Position numbers and translations under genes: made by a program
The notes under the pieces: generated by a model
Told to the model about the DNA's origin: nothing
The model's input: the letters and a program-made list of their open reading frames with translations, nothing else
Databases searched by the model: none
NCBI GenBank assembly: GCA_028583405.1
Contig: CM053258.1
Coordinates: 6,646,698-6,710,697, forward strand
DNA length: 64,000 bases
Direction: 5' to 3'
From: Pogonophryne albipinna
Taxonomy: Eukaryota > Chordata > Actinopteri > Perciformes > Artedidraconidae
Part shown: positions 33,901 to 44,440 of the stretch, one piece after another
Numbering within the stretch: the stretch's first letter is position 1
How the letters are laid out: every line of letters starts with the position of its first letter

Positions 33901-36172
33901 TTAAGGAGATTTTATACGATCTATGATATAAAATAAGTCAGTAAATACCTTACACGTGAATCTTTGAGCCTTCAACATTTTACAAAAAGAGGAAACTCAT
34001 CTACTCAGTGGTGGTGATGTTAAAGTCCTCTTTTAGCCACACAGTGAATCAACCATCTGGGAGCAGGAAGCTGAACCACTGGCCTCATAACACATGTTTT
34101 TGCTTGTTTACATGTTTACATACTCAGAGGTTTTCAACAGGCCTCGGCTCTGCAGCTGCTGCACCACCTCCTGGGCTCCATGTTGGTGAAAGGACTCCCC
34201 GGAGTAAATATCAAAGTGGACGTTTAAACGCTGAAAAGATTTGAAAATAAACCTTACATTTGACATTAAAACAATGGATTGAAGCCAACTCAAAAGGGAC
34301 ATAATTGGTATTGGTATTATTCCAGCTGGTCTCACTTTGTAAACACGTTGATACTCGTCCACTGTGATCTCTCTGAACTGTTGCCATAACGACACAGCTT
34401 CGCTCTCATGCTGCTCCAGCTGTCTGAAGAAGTCTCTGGCCGCCTGCATCATGTCCTCATTGTGCGCCGCTTCCTTGTTTACTTGAACATAAACCTGCAT
34501 GAAAATAACAAAAACAAAAGCCTTGGTGATATTGAATATTGATATTGATATTTTTTTAAAGCAGCAACAGAAACCCCCCCCAGTGTTTTTAAGTGGTATT
34601 ATTGTTTGTGCCGCTGCAGGGTTTCTTTCCATTTGCCATGAAGCTAGCATTTGCAGTTGTTTCCAAAATGCATATTCACCTCAAACAAATGCTGTAGGGG
34701 ATTCTGTTTCAGTTTTTCCTGGCAGCCAAATTTTCCAAACCCAGCTCCTAGCAAACCTGAAATAACATATATAAAGTTTACACAAAGAGAAGCATTTAGG
34801 ACTTTATTCACCATTCAATATGTTGCGCACTATTTACTCACCAAACTGCATACCCCAGTCTCCGAGGTAGTTCATTCTGATAACATTGTTTCCAAGTGAC
34901 TGCTTTAGGTTGGCAATGAAGTTACCTGGAGATGGAAATTATAATTATTTATATATATATATTTATGTGTAAATAAGTTCAAGACAAAACTCACCAATAA
35001 TTGTAGATCTTAAGTGTCCAGCGTGAAACTTCTTGGCAATATTTGGAGAGCTGCAAAATGAAATACACATTGATTCTGTCTGTTGACAATCTAAGAGGGG
35101 AATACATGCATGTGGTGGTGGTGAGGTTATTTGTCAAACATACCTATACTCAACTAATGTTGTTCCTTTCTTAAGAGTCTTGAAGAGTTCACTATGTAAT
35201 CCAAATGTGTGATCATCCTCCTTTCCAAATGGCTCCAACATTTTCTATAAACAGAAGTAGTAGAACAGATTAGAAATCGCAGTACAAGCAAACAAGACTT
35301 TGGTTTTTTACCGAAGAGGAAAATGAAGCTGACAAACCTCGACAAGAAGCTTCCGATTCATTTTGAAGTGTATCACTCCATTTCCAGCAGAAATATCTTC
35401 CACCACACTGTCCCGCTTTAACTGAGACATACAACATTGATTTTAATGTAGATATATAAGATCATGTGTTTCTTATTGTTAAGGAAACAGAAATGTGCAA
35501 TTAACTTTTTGATTGAAGTCAAACTTTATCTAACACAATAACAAAACAAATACACAAACAATAATAAAACCCATTAACAACAAGCTATTTATTCTATGTG
35601 ATAAATCAAGTATTTTGTATTAAATGGTGAAAAAACAGTCTATTTGTGAGCCTGCAACATCACAAGTTGTATCTTTAACCAGACTTTCTCCACATGTGAT
35701 CTTACCTGGTTGGCCAATTCCTCTGATTGCTCCTGGGTGTCACCACTGGATGGTAAAACCCCACTGCTCCGTAATGTGTTGATTGACAGTTTGAAGTCAG
35801 GACTCTGTCTGAGGAGAACACGTTCAAGGAGCTTTAACAAACAAAACAAACACATAAAGAGAGGACACACAGAGGTGATCTTAAACAAACTTAACTGTTT
35901 CCTAAAAACTGGAACTGCTGACAGAGCTGGTATGAAGACATCCTCAGACTGCTGCAGCGCACGACCCAGCTACACAGCAAAAAAAGACGTATAAGATATC
36001 AAAAACAGCTTGAAGAACAGAGATAAACAGACAGTCCTGCCTCTTGTATTTACATCCTCCAGGGTCAAGGCATGTTGCTAAGTTAGCATTAGCATTAGCA
36101 TAGTGTGTCATCTATCAAGTCTTACAGCTTCGTTACCTTTGCTGCTATCTTTCTTCTGAAAAAACAAGCCAT
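24921..36172 (-). CDS. rars2: Mitochondrial arginyl-tRNA synthetase RARS2, 20 exons
   Basis: RARS2 is a class I synthetase that charges mitochondrial tRNA-Arg in the matrix. Exons from the start: 36172-36137, 35969-35896, 35808-35706, 35421-35338, 35244-35144, 35050-34995, 34925-34842, 34756-34680, 34494-34336, 34230-34124, 32113-32018, 31855-31795, 30547-30471, 29684-29560, 29098-29031, 28266-28157, 27722-27627, 27492-27418, 27320-27257, 25007-24921. They total 1740 nt and 579 residues (human 578, also 20 exons), and every junction keeps frame. The basic N-terminus [12 protein letters not shown] fits a mitochondrial targeting peptide. The HIGH-type motif is H142-A-G-H145 in exon 6. The KMSKS region is degenerate (G-M-S-T-R-S near 383-388). 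The C-terminal anticodon-binding domain is covered by exons 16-20, including [11 protein letters not shown], and ends TPVDKM. The exon 2 donor is GTTAAG, weaker than the others. Large introns hold LINEs and short elements. Confidence 0.96.
25101..25436. mobile_element. GC-rich inverted-repeat element in RARS2 last intron
   Basis: The left end CCTACACACGGCGGCGTGCG and the right end CGCACGCCGCCGTGTGTAGG are near-perfect inverted repeats of about 29 bp, continuing as TTGCCGCTT and TTGTCGCTT. TCAGGG occurs on both outer sides (25101-25106 and 25431-25436), a candidate 6 bp target duplication. The interior is CpG rich, includes TGACGTCA and encodes nothing. Confidence 0.65.
26160..27145 (+). mobile_element. 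L2-like LINE fragment with frameshift, RARS2 intron 19
   Basis: Frames 26183-26475 and 26483-26965 together read the end of a LINE polyprotein ([20 protein letters not shown], then [20 protein letters not shown] and [20 protein letters not shown]). A one-base shift near 26480 separates them. The 3' UTR ends CTATATAAATAAACTTGCCT at about 27145. The element is 5'-truncated and runs antisense to RARS2. Confidence 0.8.
28302..28972 (+). mobile_element. TTAA-flanked element, complete copy (RARS2 intron 16-side)
   Basis: It is flanked by TTAA at 28298-28301 and 28973-28976. The ends AGGTCACCTATCATGC and (right, complement) AGGGGACCTATCATGC form imperfect inverted repeats. Length is 671 bp with no frame, so it is a piggyBac-style non-autonomous element. 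It lies in the RARS2 intron between exons 28266-28157 and 29098-29031, only about 30 bp upstream of the former. A truncated sister lies at 17893-18522. Confidence 0.78.
29301..29340. repeat. Perfect 16 bp hairpin in RARS2 intron
   Basis: The arms GCCCCCTTTTGATTCG and CGAATCAAAAGGGGGG surround the 7-base loop TTTTACT. The site lies in the intron at 29099-29559, 219 bp from the exon 29560 border. Confidence 0.7.
30665..31190. mobile_element. SINE-like fragments and hAT-like fragment (RARS2 intron)
   Basis: Positions 30680-30900 and 30925-31060 share AAGCGCTTTACA and GAAGTGTCTTGCCCAAGGAC, a short interspersed repeat present as two partial direct copies. Positions 31060-31160 (GCGGACTGGGACTACAAATC, ACCGGCCCACTTCGGTACCG) match the reverse complement of 54340-54420, the end of the hAT-like unit at 53543-54424. 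Confidence 0.55.
32114..32480. mobile_element. LINE tail abutting a RARS2 splice acceptor
   Basis: The words GATACGATAATACTTTATTG and GTCAGATCAAGTCTGAAATG are typical of a reversed LINE 3' end with a short tandem tail. The tail begins within about 10 bases of exon 32113-32018, so the acceptor TTTTCAG is almost all that remains of the intron end between exon and repeat. Confidence 0.5.
33175..33833 (+). mobile_element. L2-like LINE fragment, RARS2 intron 10
   Basis: A 179-codon frame (33205-33744) encodes the LINE C-terminus: [40 protein letters not shown] and [20 protein letters not shown]. The tail ends GGCGCTATATAAATATC followed by ATT repeats. It is 5'-truncated, more GC-rich than the copy at 26160-27145, and antisense to RARS2. 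Confidence 0.82.
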
Positions 36173-36400
36173 GTTTCGCAAACGATCTAACACGCTTCAA
36201 TGCAAATAAAGTAGTTGCTAAATTAGCAACAATTACATTATGTTTAATCAATTCACATTGGTATAGCTACTGTACTTCCTCCTTAGCCACACCGCTTTCC
36301 TGCCAGCTCGTCCAATCACAAGCTTCGTTTGCGTACTACGTCACCGACTAGAATGGGTTCGTTCGATTATTTTCTCCGTTCCTCCCGACGGTGGGTAACG
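36173..36400 (-). promoter_or_regulatory. RARS2 promoter region
   Basis: Upstream of the RARS2 start lie a CCAAT box (36311-36315 on the plus strand) and a TACGTCACC cAMP-response-like site near 36338. ORC3, which shares this promoter in mammals, is not found on the other side. Confidence 0.4.
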
Positions 36401-37170
36401 TCCGGTCACTTCATGAAAAATGAAATATAATAAATACATATGTAATAAATTAATAAATAACATTTATACAAAAGCAACCCAAAGTGCTTCAGATAATAAT
36501 TATAAACCCAAGAAATAAAAAAATATTTAGACAACTATGTAAACAAATATGGAAAGGGATTCATTTTAAATGTAATTTTAGCTCATTTGAATAATCACTT
36601 GGTTTTCATCTGCTGGTCATTTACACATAAAATGCAAGCTTTTATAAAATGTTAGCATAGTGACTGCTTTCTTATACTAGTGAACGTTTAAAACCATGAT
36701 TATATGAACAATGTGTATCTTTATTAGTATGTCCTGATGGCTTGATACAAGACTGTCCATCATGAATTATTAGTTATACCATAGCCTGTAAAGGCTGATA
36801 CCCTGGTTCAAGTGTCACATAATGCTGACTTCATTTTCTTTTTTTAAAAGTTATTGCTGCCAGCTCCAGTGCGAATGCAGGGGCCTGGCACTAAATAGTG
36901 AACTGAAGCTTAAAAATACCCAGCAATACTTACATTTCTCTACATAATATTCCCAATGATAATAGTTGATTAAGGATGTTGCTCAGTGGGTTAGTAGTAC
37001 GCTGATCTTTGGATCAAGGGGGCACTGCAGTCAGCATGTCGTTGTGTCCTTGGGCAAGACACTTCACCCTAAATAATGATGTTATTTGTTGTATGAAACA
37101 CTTGAGACATTTAAGACAAAGACACTCCTCACTTTCATTGACCGGTGGTGGTAGCATGTAAAAACAATAA
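36401..37170. other. RARS2-AKIRIN2 intergenic, no gene; SINE remnant
   Basis: AT-rich with no coding signal. Positions 36980-37075 carry GTTGTGTCCTTGGGCAAGAC, the complement of the short repeat seen at 30800 and 31040. Confidence 0.5.
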
Positions 37171-37178
37171 CCTTATCG

Positions 37179-37637
37179 TAGGGCTGTGCAATTAATCTTA
37201 TTTTAATCGCAATTACGATTTTGGCCTCCCACAATAACGAAAACAATCGAAAAAAACAATTATTTTGCTTTGCTAGGTTGTGACAGTGCACTGCAACATC
37301 TTTGATCTAATTTATTTTTATTTATCATATTTATATATGTTTAGTAGCTTGTGGAAGTCCGCTCAAATATTTGTTGATTGGCATTCATTATTTTAGTATT
37401 GGTTTTTCCGTTGAATTATACGTGCAGGGCAGAGCCATATAGATAGAAGTATCTATTATATGGCTCTGGTTGAGGGTAATCAACAGTTAAAAAGATACTG
37501 TTCAAATTATTATTTGTATTTGTTTTAAAGTTCAATGAACGGATATTTTCAAAGTCAATGAATAATCGTATTCAATAATTGTGATATCAATTATTGACCA
37601 AAATAATCGTGATGTTTGCCATAATCGAGCAGCCCTA
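37179..37637. mobile_element. hAT-type short element with perfect 8 bp duplication
   Basis: TAGGGCTGTGC at the left and GCAGCCCTA at the right are terminal inverted repeats, with CGCAATTACGATTTTGG and CCAAAATAATCGTGATG as inner complements. CCTTATCG flanks both sides (37171-37178 and 37638-37645). There is no coding frame. It ends about 50 bp past the AKIRIN2 poly(A) signal. Confidence 0.88.
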
Positions 37638-37691
37638 CCTTATCGTAACAAATTATGTGAAAAAACACAACACAAATACTTGTGTAAACAC

Positions 37692-38245
37692 TTTATTTGT
37701 CTGCTCTTCTTGAATCAAAGCCCCTTTATACATACAGCAAATAAAATCAAGACATTTTGGTACAATGAAAATAGGTCAAGCAAAAAAAAGAGAATACAGT
37801 GTATACAAATGTAAAAGCAGGAAGTGCCAAGATGCCAGGAGTCCAGTCTGAAGGCAGCCTTCGCTCGTCCACTTGTCAATGTTGAATCCCTTTTTTCAAA
37901 AATGTACATCGAGATGTTAGTCGTAAAATCCTCTCTGTGAAATAACTAAATTAAACAAAAACGTAATAAAATCAAAAGGCAAAGTGTGTTTGGCAGTCAG
38001 CCTTTTACGAAGGCATCAGAACAAAGCCAAATAAATATTGAGACGGCGGTTAAGAGGCAACAGGTAGAGTCACAGAGAGAGAGTCCTTAAACAAGTCGGC
38101 AGCAGGAAGCCCTCCTAACTCTGGCAGACCCAGCCAACGCCACAAACTGAGTTTATGGCACAGTTAGGAGAAAAGTCCAACTAGACCCAATGAGTCCCGG
38201 AGAATTTTGCAGCAAATTGGATTCCTTAACGTCAGAGGCCCACAC
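37692..38245 (-). terminator. AKIRIN2 3' UTR and poly(A) signal
   Basis: The 3' UTR runs from the stop (38246) down to an AATAAA on the minus strand at 37697-37692. The UTR is otherwise unremarkable and overlaps no element. Confidence 0.6.
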
Positions 38246-41200
38246 TCAGGAAACGTCTGCAGAGGAAGAAGATGACACTTCAATACAAACACATTTTGAA
38301 TCGCTTCCTCAACAACTAGCACACATGTCTGTCTCTAGAACACACACCACAGACGCAAGGTATATGTTTGGGTTAAGACCTAGTATGATTATATTGTCCT
38401 CCATTGTATTCCCCTGCTTTACTGTGTTCAAGAAAGACCTTCTGGATTTATTTGAATGTATTTATCTTTATTTGAATCGGGCCTGTTTAGCTACACATTG
38501 GACGAGCAGCCGTCTACTGTGCACAATGTAAACACACCAGAAGTGACTCATGTCTTACACAACAGGACCAAACTTTGCTTTCAGGGATCGGTAAGAAAAA
38601 CAAAATACAAATACCATAACAAATAAAACAATGAATATACTCACAGCTGGCCGGCTGCTCTCCGAACCTTCGCATCAGTTGGTCGTGCGTGAACTTGACA
38701 AACGTGTCATATTGCTCTGTTGGAAGAACAACACATTCATTAGAAAATGTATGAATGATTCACTCCACATTGTTCCACATATCTTTTTTCACTCTTTCAT
38801 ACCGGCAAGCTTTGTCGTCAGAATCTCGTCGTACTCCTCGCGGATTTTGTCCTCTCGCTCTTTCAGCAGTCTTTCACAAATCATCCCAACCTGCCTGAGG
38901 GAAAATAAAGGCTGCTCTTTCCTGAAGGGAGACGAGGCACCGGAGGACGTACCTGTTAGGAGAGTTGAGATCACACGCTAATACAAAACAGATGAGATTA
39001 CACACAGACTTACAACCTGGCCAGGCTCATATTACAATACTTATAACTAGAGATGTCCCGATCCGATCACGTGATCGGGGATCGGAGCCGATCACGTGAT
39101 TTTCAAAAGATCGGGAGAAAAAAATCGGGGATCGGGATTTTTTTATTTAATGTTACAAAACAAAAATGACCATGTTCACGTCTTAAAGTCATCCTGAGGC
39201 CTTAGTTTTGGTTTGAAATGACACAACATCATGTATGTGTTGCTTCTTTTGGGCTTGTTTTCAGACCTGGTTGCTTAGTTCTCTCAAAGCTGGCAACAGA
39301 GTGGGCGCGCAGTGTCTAGCAGTAAGCTAACGAGAGGCTACGTTCAGCTGGTGACTCGGGACTCGGGACAGAGAAAATGTCAGGAGTTTGGAAGTATTAT
39401 AAAATTGAAAGCGAAGGCAGTGTAACAGCCAGATGCAATGTTTGCAAGGCGGAGGTTCCGCGTGGTGGAAAGAACAGAGCTACGTTCAACACGACCAATC
39501 TAATACGCCACCTGAGAAACAAACACCAACAACAACAGGACAAGTACACAGCGGCCACTCAGGGAACGGCACTGAAACAACCGACACTTTCAGAGACTTT
39601 TAAAAGGAAAGAGAAACGGCCCCAGAACAGTGAAAAGGCCAAACAAATAACAGCCAAGATAGCTGAACTCATCGCGTTGGATGACCAGCCGTTATCTGTT
39701 ACCTTTTTTTTCTCTTAATGCATTGCATAAAGATCGGATCGGGAAAAATCGGTATCGGCAGATTGTCAAAATCAAATGATCGGAATCGGATCGGGAGCAA
39801 TAAAATGTGATCGGGACATCCCTACTTATAACATTGATATCATCCGGCTGCCAAGCAGGCATGGCAACACAGTTATGCATAACCTGATGTAAGCTCCTGC
39901 TCGAGCCTCAGCTTTCTGAGAGTGGGTTTAATACAAAATAAAAAAAACATTATAAAAGAAAGTGAAAGGATAAAAGGGACTTTCCATCGATACCATTCCT
40001 CTACTCAGGGAGTGGCTAACGATGTGGAATTACCCATTGTTGATGGCCAATTCAAAAGTAAATAGAGAGGCGAAGTCCCTTCCTTTCCGGGGGACCTCCA
40101 TGGGACCTTATTTTGGAAAAATCATGTATTGAAGTCAATGGAGAGAGAAAGATTATCTTTTGATCCCGTTTGAATTGTGCAACGATATGATGTTTGTTAA
40201 TTTAAAAGATAATTTTGCAAGTCAAAAAAATGAAAATGTGTCGTAAAACGGTGAAGTAACACATTGTTTTGTGTGAAGCGCTCAATGAACTACAACTCTG
40301 GTCTTGCATACGTCACCAACACCAAGATGGCCGTCACGTTGGCACATTTCACCTCTTTCTTTCAGAATGAAGTGAAAAGTATTAAAAGAGGTGAAAATCA
40401 CTACAAGTCTGGGCATGTTACATTACATTACATTGCATTTAGCTGACGCTTTTATCCAAAGCGACTTACAATGTTGAGAACTGTACATACACACAAGGGG
40501 AGTTAGTCGGTTCCATAAGAGCCAGCATGCGGGACCGGCTTTACAAGGTTTCGGTGAGTAATGTGGAACGGTAATGTACGCGACTCTGGGATTTGTAGTC
40601 TTTCTAGTTGCGTAATTTTCATAGTCTTATATTTCAACAGTTTTAAGACAAACTGTGACTTTTTTGACTTGGAAATGATTTTTTACGATTGACAAACATC
40701 ATATGTGTAAGTCGTGGCACAATTCAAACGGGATCGAAAGATACGTTTTCTCTCTCCATTGACTTAAATACATAATTTTTCAGAAATAAGGTCCCATGGG
40801 GCGGAAGTAGATGGGCGTGACTTCGCCACTCTATTAAAAAAGGTCATTCTTTCTGAGTATCAGGATGGTAACTGCGTGCTGTTGTCAGCTAATAATATTC
40901 AGGTGGACATCCTAAGCAGGACATTAACTAACTAGATCCCAATAAGTGTATGCTTGAGTTGATCAGTAAAGGAATGGTTTATCACAGTTGTTCTAGGTTT
41001 AAATGCATCTGTGAAAACTTCTGAATATCCTCACTAATAAGGATGGTAGCTACCTGGCAGGGCTGATCCACTCTGGTTCTGCAGATCCAGAGGACAGCAG
41101 CTGCTTTCCTGCTGGAAGGTGCTGTCCAGGTGTCTTCGTTTCTGCAGCCGCTTGTACTCCTGTTTGATGTTGTGTAGGATTTGCTCTGAAACAGACAGAA

Positions 41201-42078
41201 ACAACATTTGCTCCATTACAAGGGACATCTTCATACAGAGGTGCTGCAGAGATCAAAGATCATGTTGCCTTTCTGATGTATCCAGGTAGATCAAGACAAA
41301 CAATTGAAGAGATAGCTACTTTCTGTAAGCATAGAATACTGCACCCATAAAATTAGTAAGCACTACAAAACATTGTTTCCTTTTTTATTTACTGAAGTGG
41401 AAAATCTATAACATATGTCAAGTGATGCATCAGTGTGAGGCTCTTCAGAAAATGGAGCACACAATGAAACTAATATAAACGAAGACAAACTAAAATGTCT
41501 ATCTTCTAATAACTTCGAGGCATCAATTATGTTCAGAAGACAACTTTAATAATTTACACAACAGTCAAACCATTGCTTCCTGCTCTTCCCACACTTCACT
41601 TCCTCAAACCATTGTTAACTATTAGTACAATGAAAGTATTCATGTATAATTACTGCCGAATTTACAATTAAGCAATAAAGATTCACATGAAATCGAGTCT
41701 TCCATCGCAAAGGGATAAACAAGAACAACACTCCTTTAACTTGACAAATTACCTGTGGGGTTTGGCTTTAACAAAACGAGACACCGGTACACAGGGGAGA
41801 GGCTAATAGGGAAAGCTAACCGTGTCCAGTTTACACTTAAGAATAGTTTTCCCATAATGTATTTGGGATTACACTGAATTCTGAAAATGTGGATTGAAAT
41901 TCCTACCTGTGGTGAGTCTTGACGACACTTCCCCGAAAGGCGAGGGCTCCATACGCAAATACTTCTGTGGTGAAGAGACTGGAGACATGATCGGGGTGCA
42001 CCTCCTCCTTTTTGGGGAAGCCTGGTTCATCAGTGGATCAAAGTCCATACTCCTCTTCAGGGTAGCCCCGCAAGCCAT
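38246..42078 (-). CDS. akirin2: Akirin 2
   Basis: Akirin 2 is a small nuclear protein that links transcription factors to chromatin remodelling and brings assembled proteasomes into the nucleus. Coding exons: 42078-41907, 41185-41054, 38952-38803, 38716-38645 and 38256-38246. They total 537 nt and 178 residues, shorter than human (203) because the alanine-rich stretch after the nuclear localisation signal is missing. The signal is SPKRRRC at 21-27. Conserved parts are [20 protein letters not shown], the middle [20 protein letters not shown], and the helical [20 protein letters not shown]. The protein ends PASYVS, the tail known in akirin 2 to contact the proteasome. That tail depends on a last exon with only 11 coding bases, placed by the exact phase and a CCTCTGCAG acceptor. 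The ATG at 42078 is chosen over a GTG just before it because the family starts MACGATLKR. Intron 2 holds two DNA elements. Confidence 0.95.
39048..39824 (+). mobile_element. hAT element with BED-finger frame, 8 bp duplication
   Basis: The ends TAGAGATGTCCCGATC and (complement) TAGGGATGTCCCGATC are hAT-type inverted repeats, flanked by CTTATAAC at 39040-39047 and 39825-39832. At 777 bp it is much shorter than an autonomous hAT. It sits in AKIRIN2 intron 2 and keeps one frame, described separately. Confidence 0.9.
39377..39718 (+). CDS. BED zinc-finger N-terminus of a hAT transposase (partial)
   Basis: The frame gives 113 residues starting [20 protein letters not shown]. It contains C-x2-C (CNVC, 21-24) and a following H-x4-H (HLRNKH, near 44-49), the BED finger that hAT transposases and ZBED proteins use to bind DNA. 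The catalytic RNase H-like and dimerisation domains are absent: the frame stops and the element ends 106 bp later. If expressed it would be a DNA-binding-only product. It is a deletion derivative. Confidence 0.7.
   Translation: MSGVWKYYKIESEGSVTARCNVCKAEVPRGGKNRATFNTTNLIRHLRNKHQQQQDKYTAATQGTALKQPTLSETFKRKEKRPQNSEKAKQITAKIAELIALDDQPLSVTFFFS
40075..40831. mobile_element. TA-flanked inverted-repeat element in AKIRIN2 intron 2
   Basis: GAGAGGCGAAGTCCCTTCC at the left and GGGCGTGACTTCGCCACTC at the right are inverted repeats flanked by TA (40073-40074 and 40832-40833). Inner blocks also pair, such as CCATTGACTT with AAGTCAATGG and CAAACGGGATC with GATCCCGTTTG. A SINE-like piece (TTTAGCTGACGCTTTTATCC) is nested at about 40410-40540. 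Other open frames here are not genes. Confidence 0.65.
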
Positions 42079-42540
42079 CACGCAAAACGGTGTCTTAAAA
42101 AAGTAATAATAGAAAGCTGTAATCCCTGGTTATCTGCGAAAGTCGCTGATTTGGGCCCCGGTCTGTGGTGACAATGCTAGCTAACGTTAGCTAAATCAAA
42201 CGGCAGCGGCGATTCCGGTCGGCAGACAAATACGCCTTATTTTCGCTATTGTTGTCTTCTGATGATAAATCTCATTGAGATTATGTTGAAAAATATGTTT
42301 TGAGATAATCCGGGCAAAATAATTGGAGGTTAATTTGCTATAAAATCAGATGATTGCAGATTTTGCTGCACTACATCCGAGGAGTACTCTCAACGGCTCA
42401 GACTAGTTTACCTTTAATTCCGTTCCATATGATCGGCTATGAGCATGCGTGAAAACGGTTGCACGCTGGTACTTGTAGTTTTTGTTCCCTACAGCACCCA
42501 CTGTTTTTATATACTTGAAGACTACATTTCCCGAAGACTA
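42079..42540 (-). promoter_or_regulatory. AKIRIN2 promoter region
   Basis: Directly upstream of the AKIRIN2 start, with GC-rich parts to 42230. GACTACATTTCCCGAAGACT at about 42521 resembles the ZNF143 site (ACTACAATTCCC), like the SLC35A1 promoter. A second weaker match is GTACTTGTAGTTTTTG near 42468. Confidence 0.4.
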
Positions 42541-44440
42541 TGAAAATGTTCCTTTTTTTTCAAATGTGTTTTTTTTCTTACAAACCACTACACTACGAGG
42601 AAGTTTCAATTTCACTTAAAACGTTTGATAGAACAATATTCAGTATTATTTTTGAATGCAAATTATTAATTAAAAAATGATTTATAAAAAAAAATACAAA
42701 ACATTATTTTTAGATAGGAATCCATAATATTAAATGAGCATTCCCTTTTATTTACAAGGAAGTGAGGAAACAATTACACCAATCTCATATCAATAGATAA
42801 AGGTCATTTTAAACCCAGGGCCACTACATAGAATAACCAATCCAATATGTAGGTAACTACTCTGATTCATCCATATTATTAACACAGCATATTTCGGATT
42901 CAGAAGAAAAATACAAAACACACATAAACGTTAAAGAAATGTTTCTTCCTTCATCACCGCCTTCTCAACCACCCCAAACATTGAGGATGCGAGAGGCATC
43001 TGTATTTTAACACCTTTTCTTTAAATTATAATTTTAAGATCCATGATATAGTAGACCTAACTTGAGGTAGTAAAAATGAACAATAAGAGTTGTTGTGTAA
43101 CGTCATGGTGTAATTATTTGTGGTACTATATATTGGCTATAAAAATAACTCGAGCATCTTGCACCCAAAAAAAGATTATTTTCATTATAAATAATCTTCA
43201 AATTGTTTTCTGTTAAAATGTCAGGAAAAGTTCTCATTGCAGAGGTAAAGTAGACACATCTCATAGTTTTTTATAAAAGTGTTTTGAAGATAAATAAACA
43301 CAATCCTGCTAACATCTGTGTGAACAGATGTTGCAATTTCCCTGTTCCTCTGAGACAGGAGATGAAAAAAGTAGAGCAGATGTTGGTGTCAGAGGATGCT
43401 GTGGTAGACATACTCTTGCAATTTGTCACTTTTAGGATTACACGAAGTAAGCCATAGTAAAACGAAAAAAAATCAAAATGTAGAAATGCCATTTTTCCTC
43501 TAACAGGCTGCCACTATGGACATTTTATAATCTTCCCCAAGAGGGCGCTAAAACATCACTAATGACTTCAGGCTGCTGTCCGCTGAGGGCTTGGTATCTC
43601 TTTCAGTATCTGTTCCTCATACATCAGTGATGGATGGCAGAATTCAAGGAATATTTCACCCACCAAATGATTATTTGTATATAATTCCTCCACACTGTGT
43701 GCCTGTGTGTTGGATTCTTGAATAAAACCACCAGTCAGACTCAGGGACAGTTGCATCCCACAGGCCATAAGACTATTAAACACCTGAACTTTTGAAACAA
43801 CATCCATAACATTCATCTGGCTGCAATTTAGAAATTATTTATCTAATATATCATATTCCAATCACTTGTATATAGACTCTTATTGCACTATTTCACAATT
43901 TTTCTTTTTGTATTTACTTGCACTATTTTTTCTGTTTTACTGTTTTATTGTGTTGCACTGTTGGTGGAGCCTGGGACCTAAGATTTCCATCGTCATAACT
44001 ACACTGTAGCTATGTTCGTATGACCAATAAAAGCCTTGAACCTTGAATCTAAAGCATTATTTTTCTGCTATGCCTACATGGTAAAAAAAGAGTCCACAAA
44101 CTGATAAAATGATCGGAGTAGATGGGTGCTGGGTTTACTTCAAGTAACTTAACAACAAGACTATTTATATCAAAATATCCAATATAACATATCCGCATCA
44201 GTTTCATATGGGCCTCCATGAGAATGAGTATGCAGCAGTGTTTTAACTAGGAAGGTTTTTTATATTTACTTCAATTTATCAAAAATATTCACATTTTTTT
44301 AAATAGGAGGTATAACTTTGTGACTAATAGATGTATATATGTATAAATGTTTTTTTGGGGGGGGCTTTTGTAGTATTCCTTTAATCGAAATGTATGCAAA
44401 CTTCGGTTTCCCACCATGAAATAATCCATCAAATAACTGA
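42541..44440. other. AKIRIN2-CNR1 intergenic; LINE tail, no gene seen
   Basis: Mostly AT-rich with no gene I can support. Positions 43560-44045 end in CACTGTAGCTATGTTCGTAT and ACCAATAAAAGCCTTGAACC, a LINE-type 3' end related to that at 17040-17095, on the plus strand. SPACA1, located here in mammals, is not found. Confidence 0.5.

Noticed and set aside
34108..34650. 180-codon minus-strand frame as a single gene
   Set aside because: It is RARS2 exons 9 and 10 read through the intervening intron; the spliced model fits the family exactly.
42079..42081. GTG as an upstream start for akirin 2
   Set aside because: The ATG at 42078 gives the conserved N-terminus; a GTG start is not expected in a vertebrate nuclear gene.
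43568..43816. 82-codon minus-strand frame
   Set aside because: It lies in a LINE 3' end running on the plus strand and shows no recognised domain.
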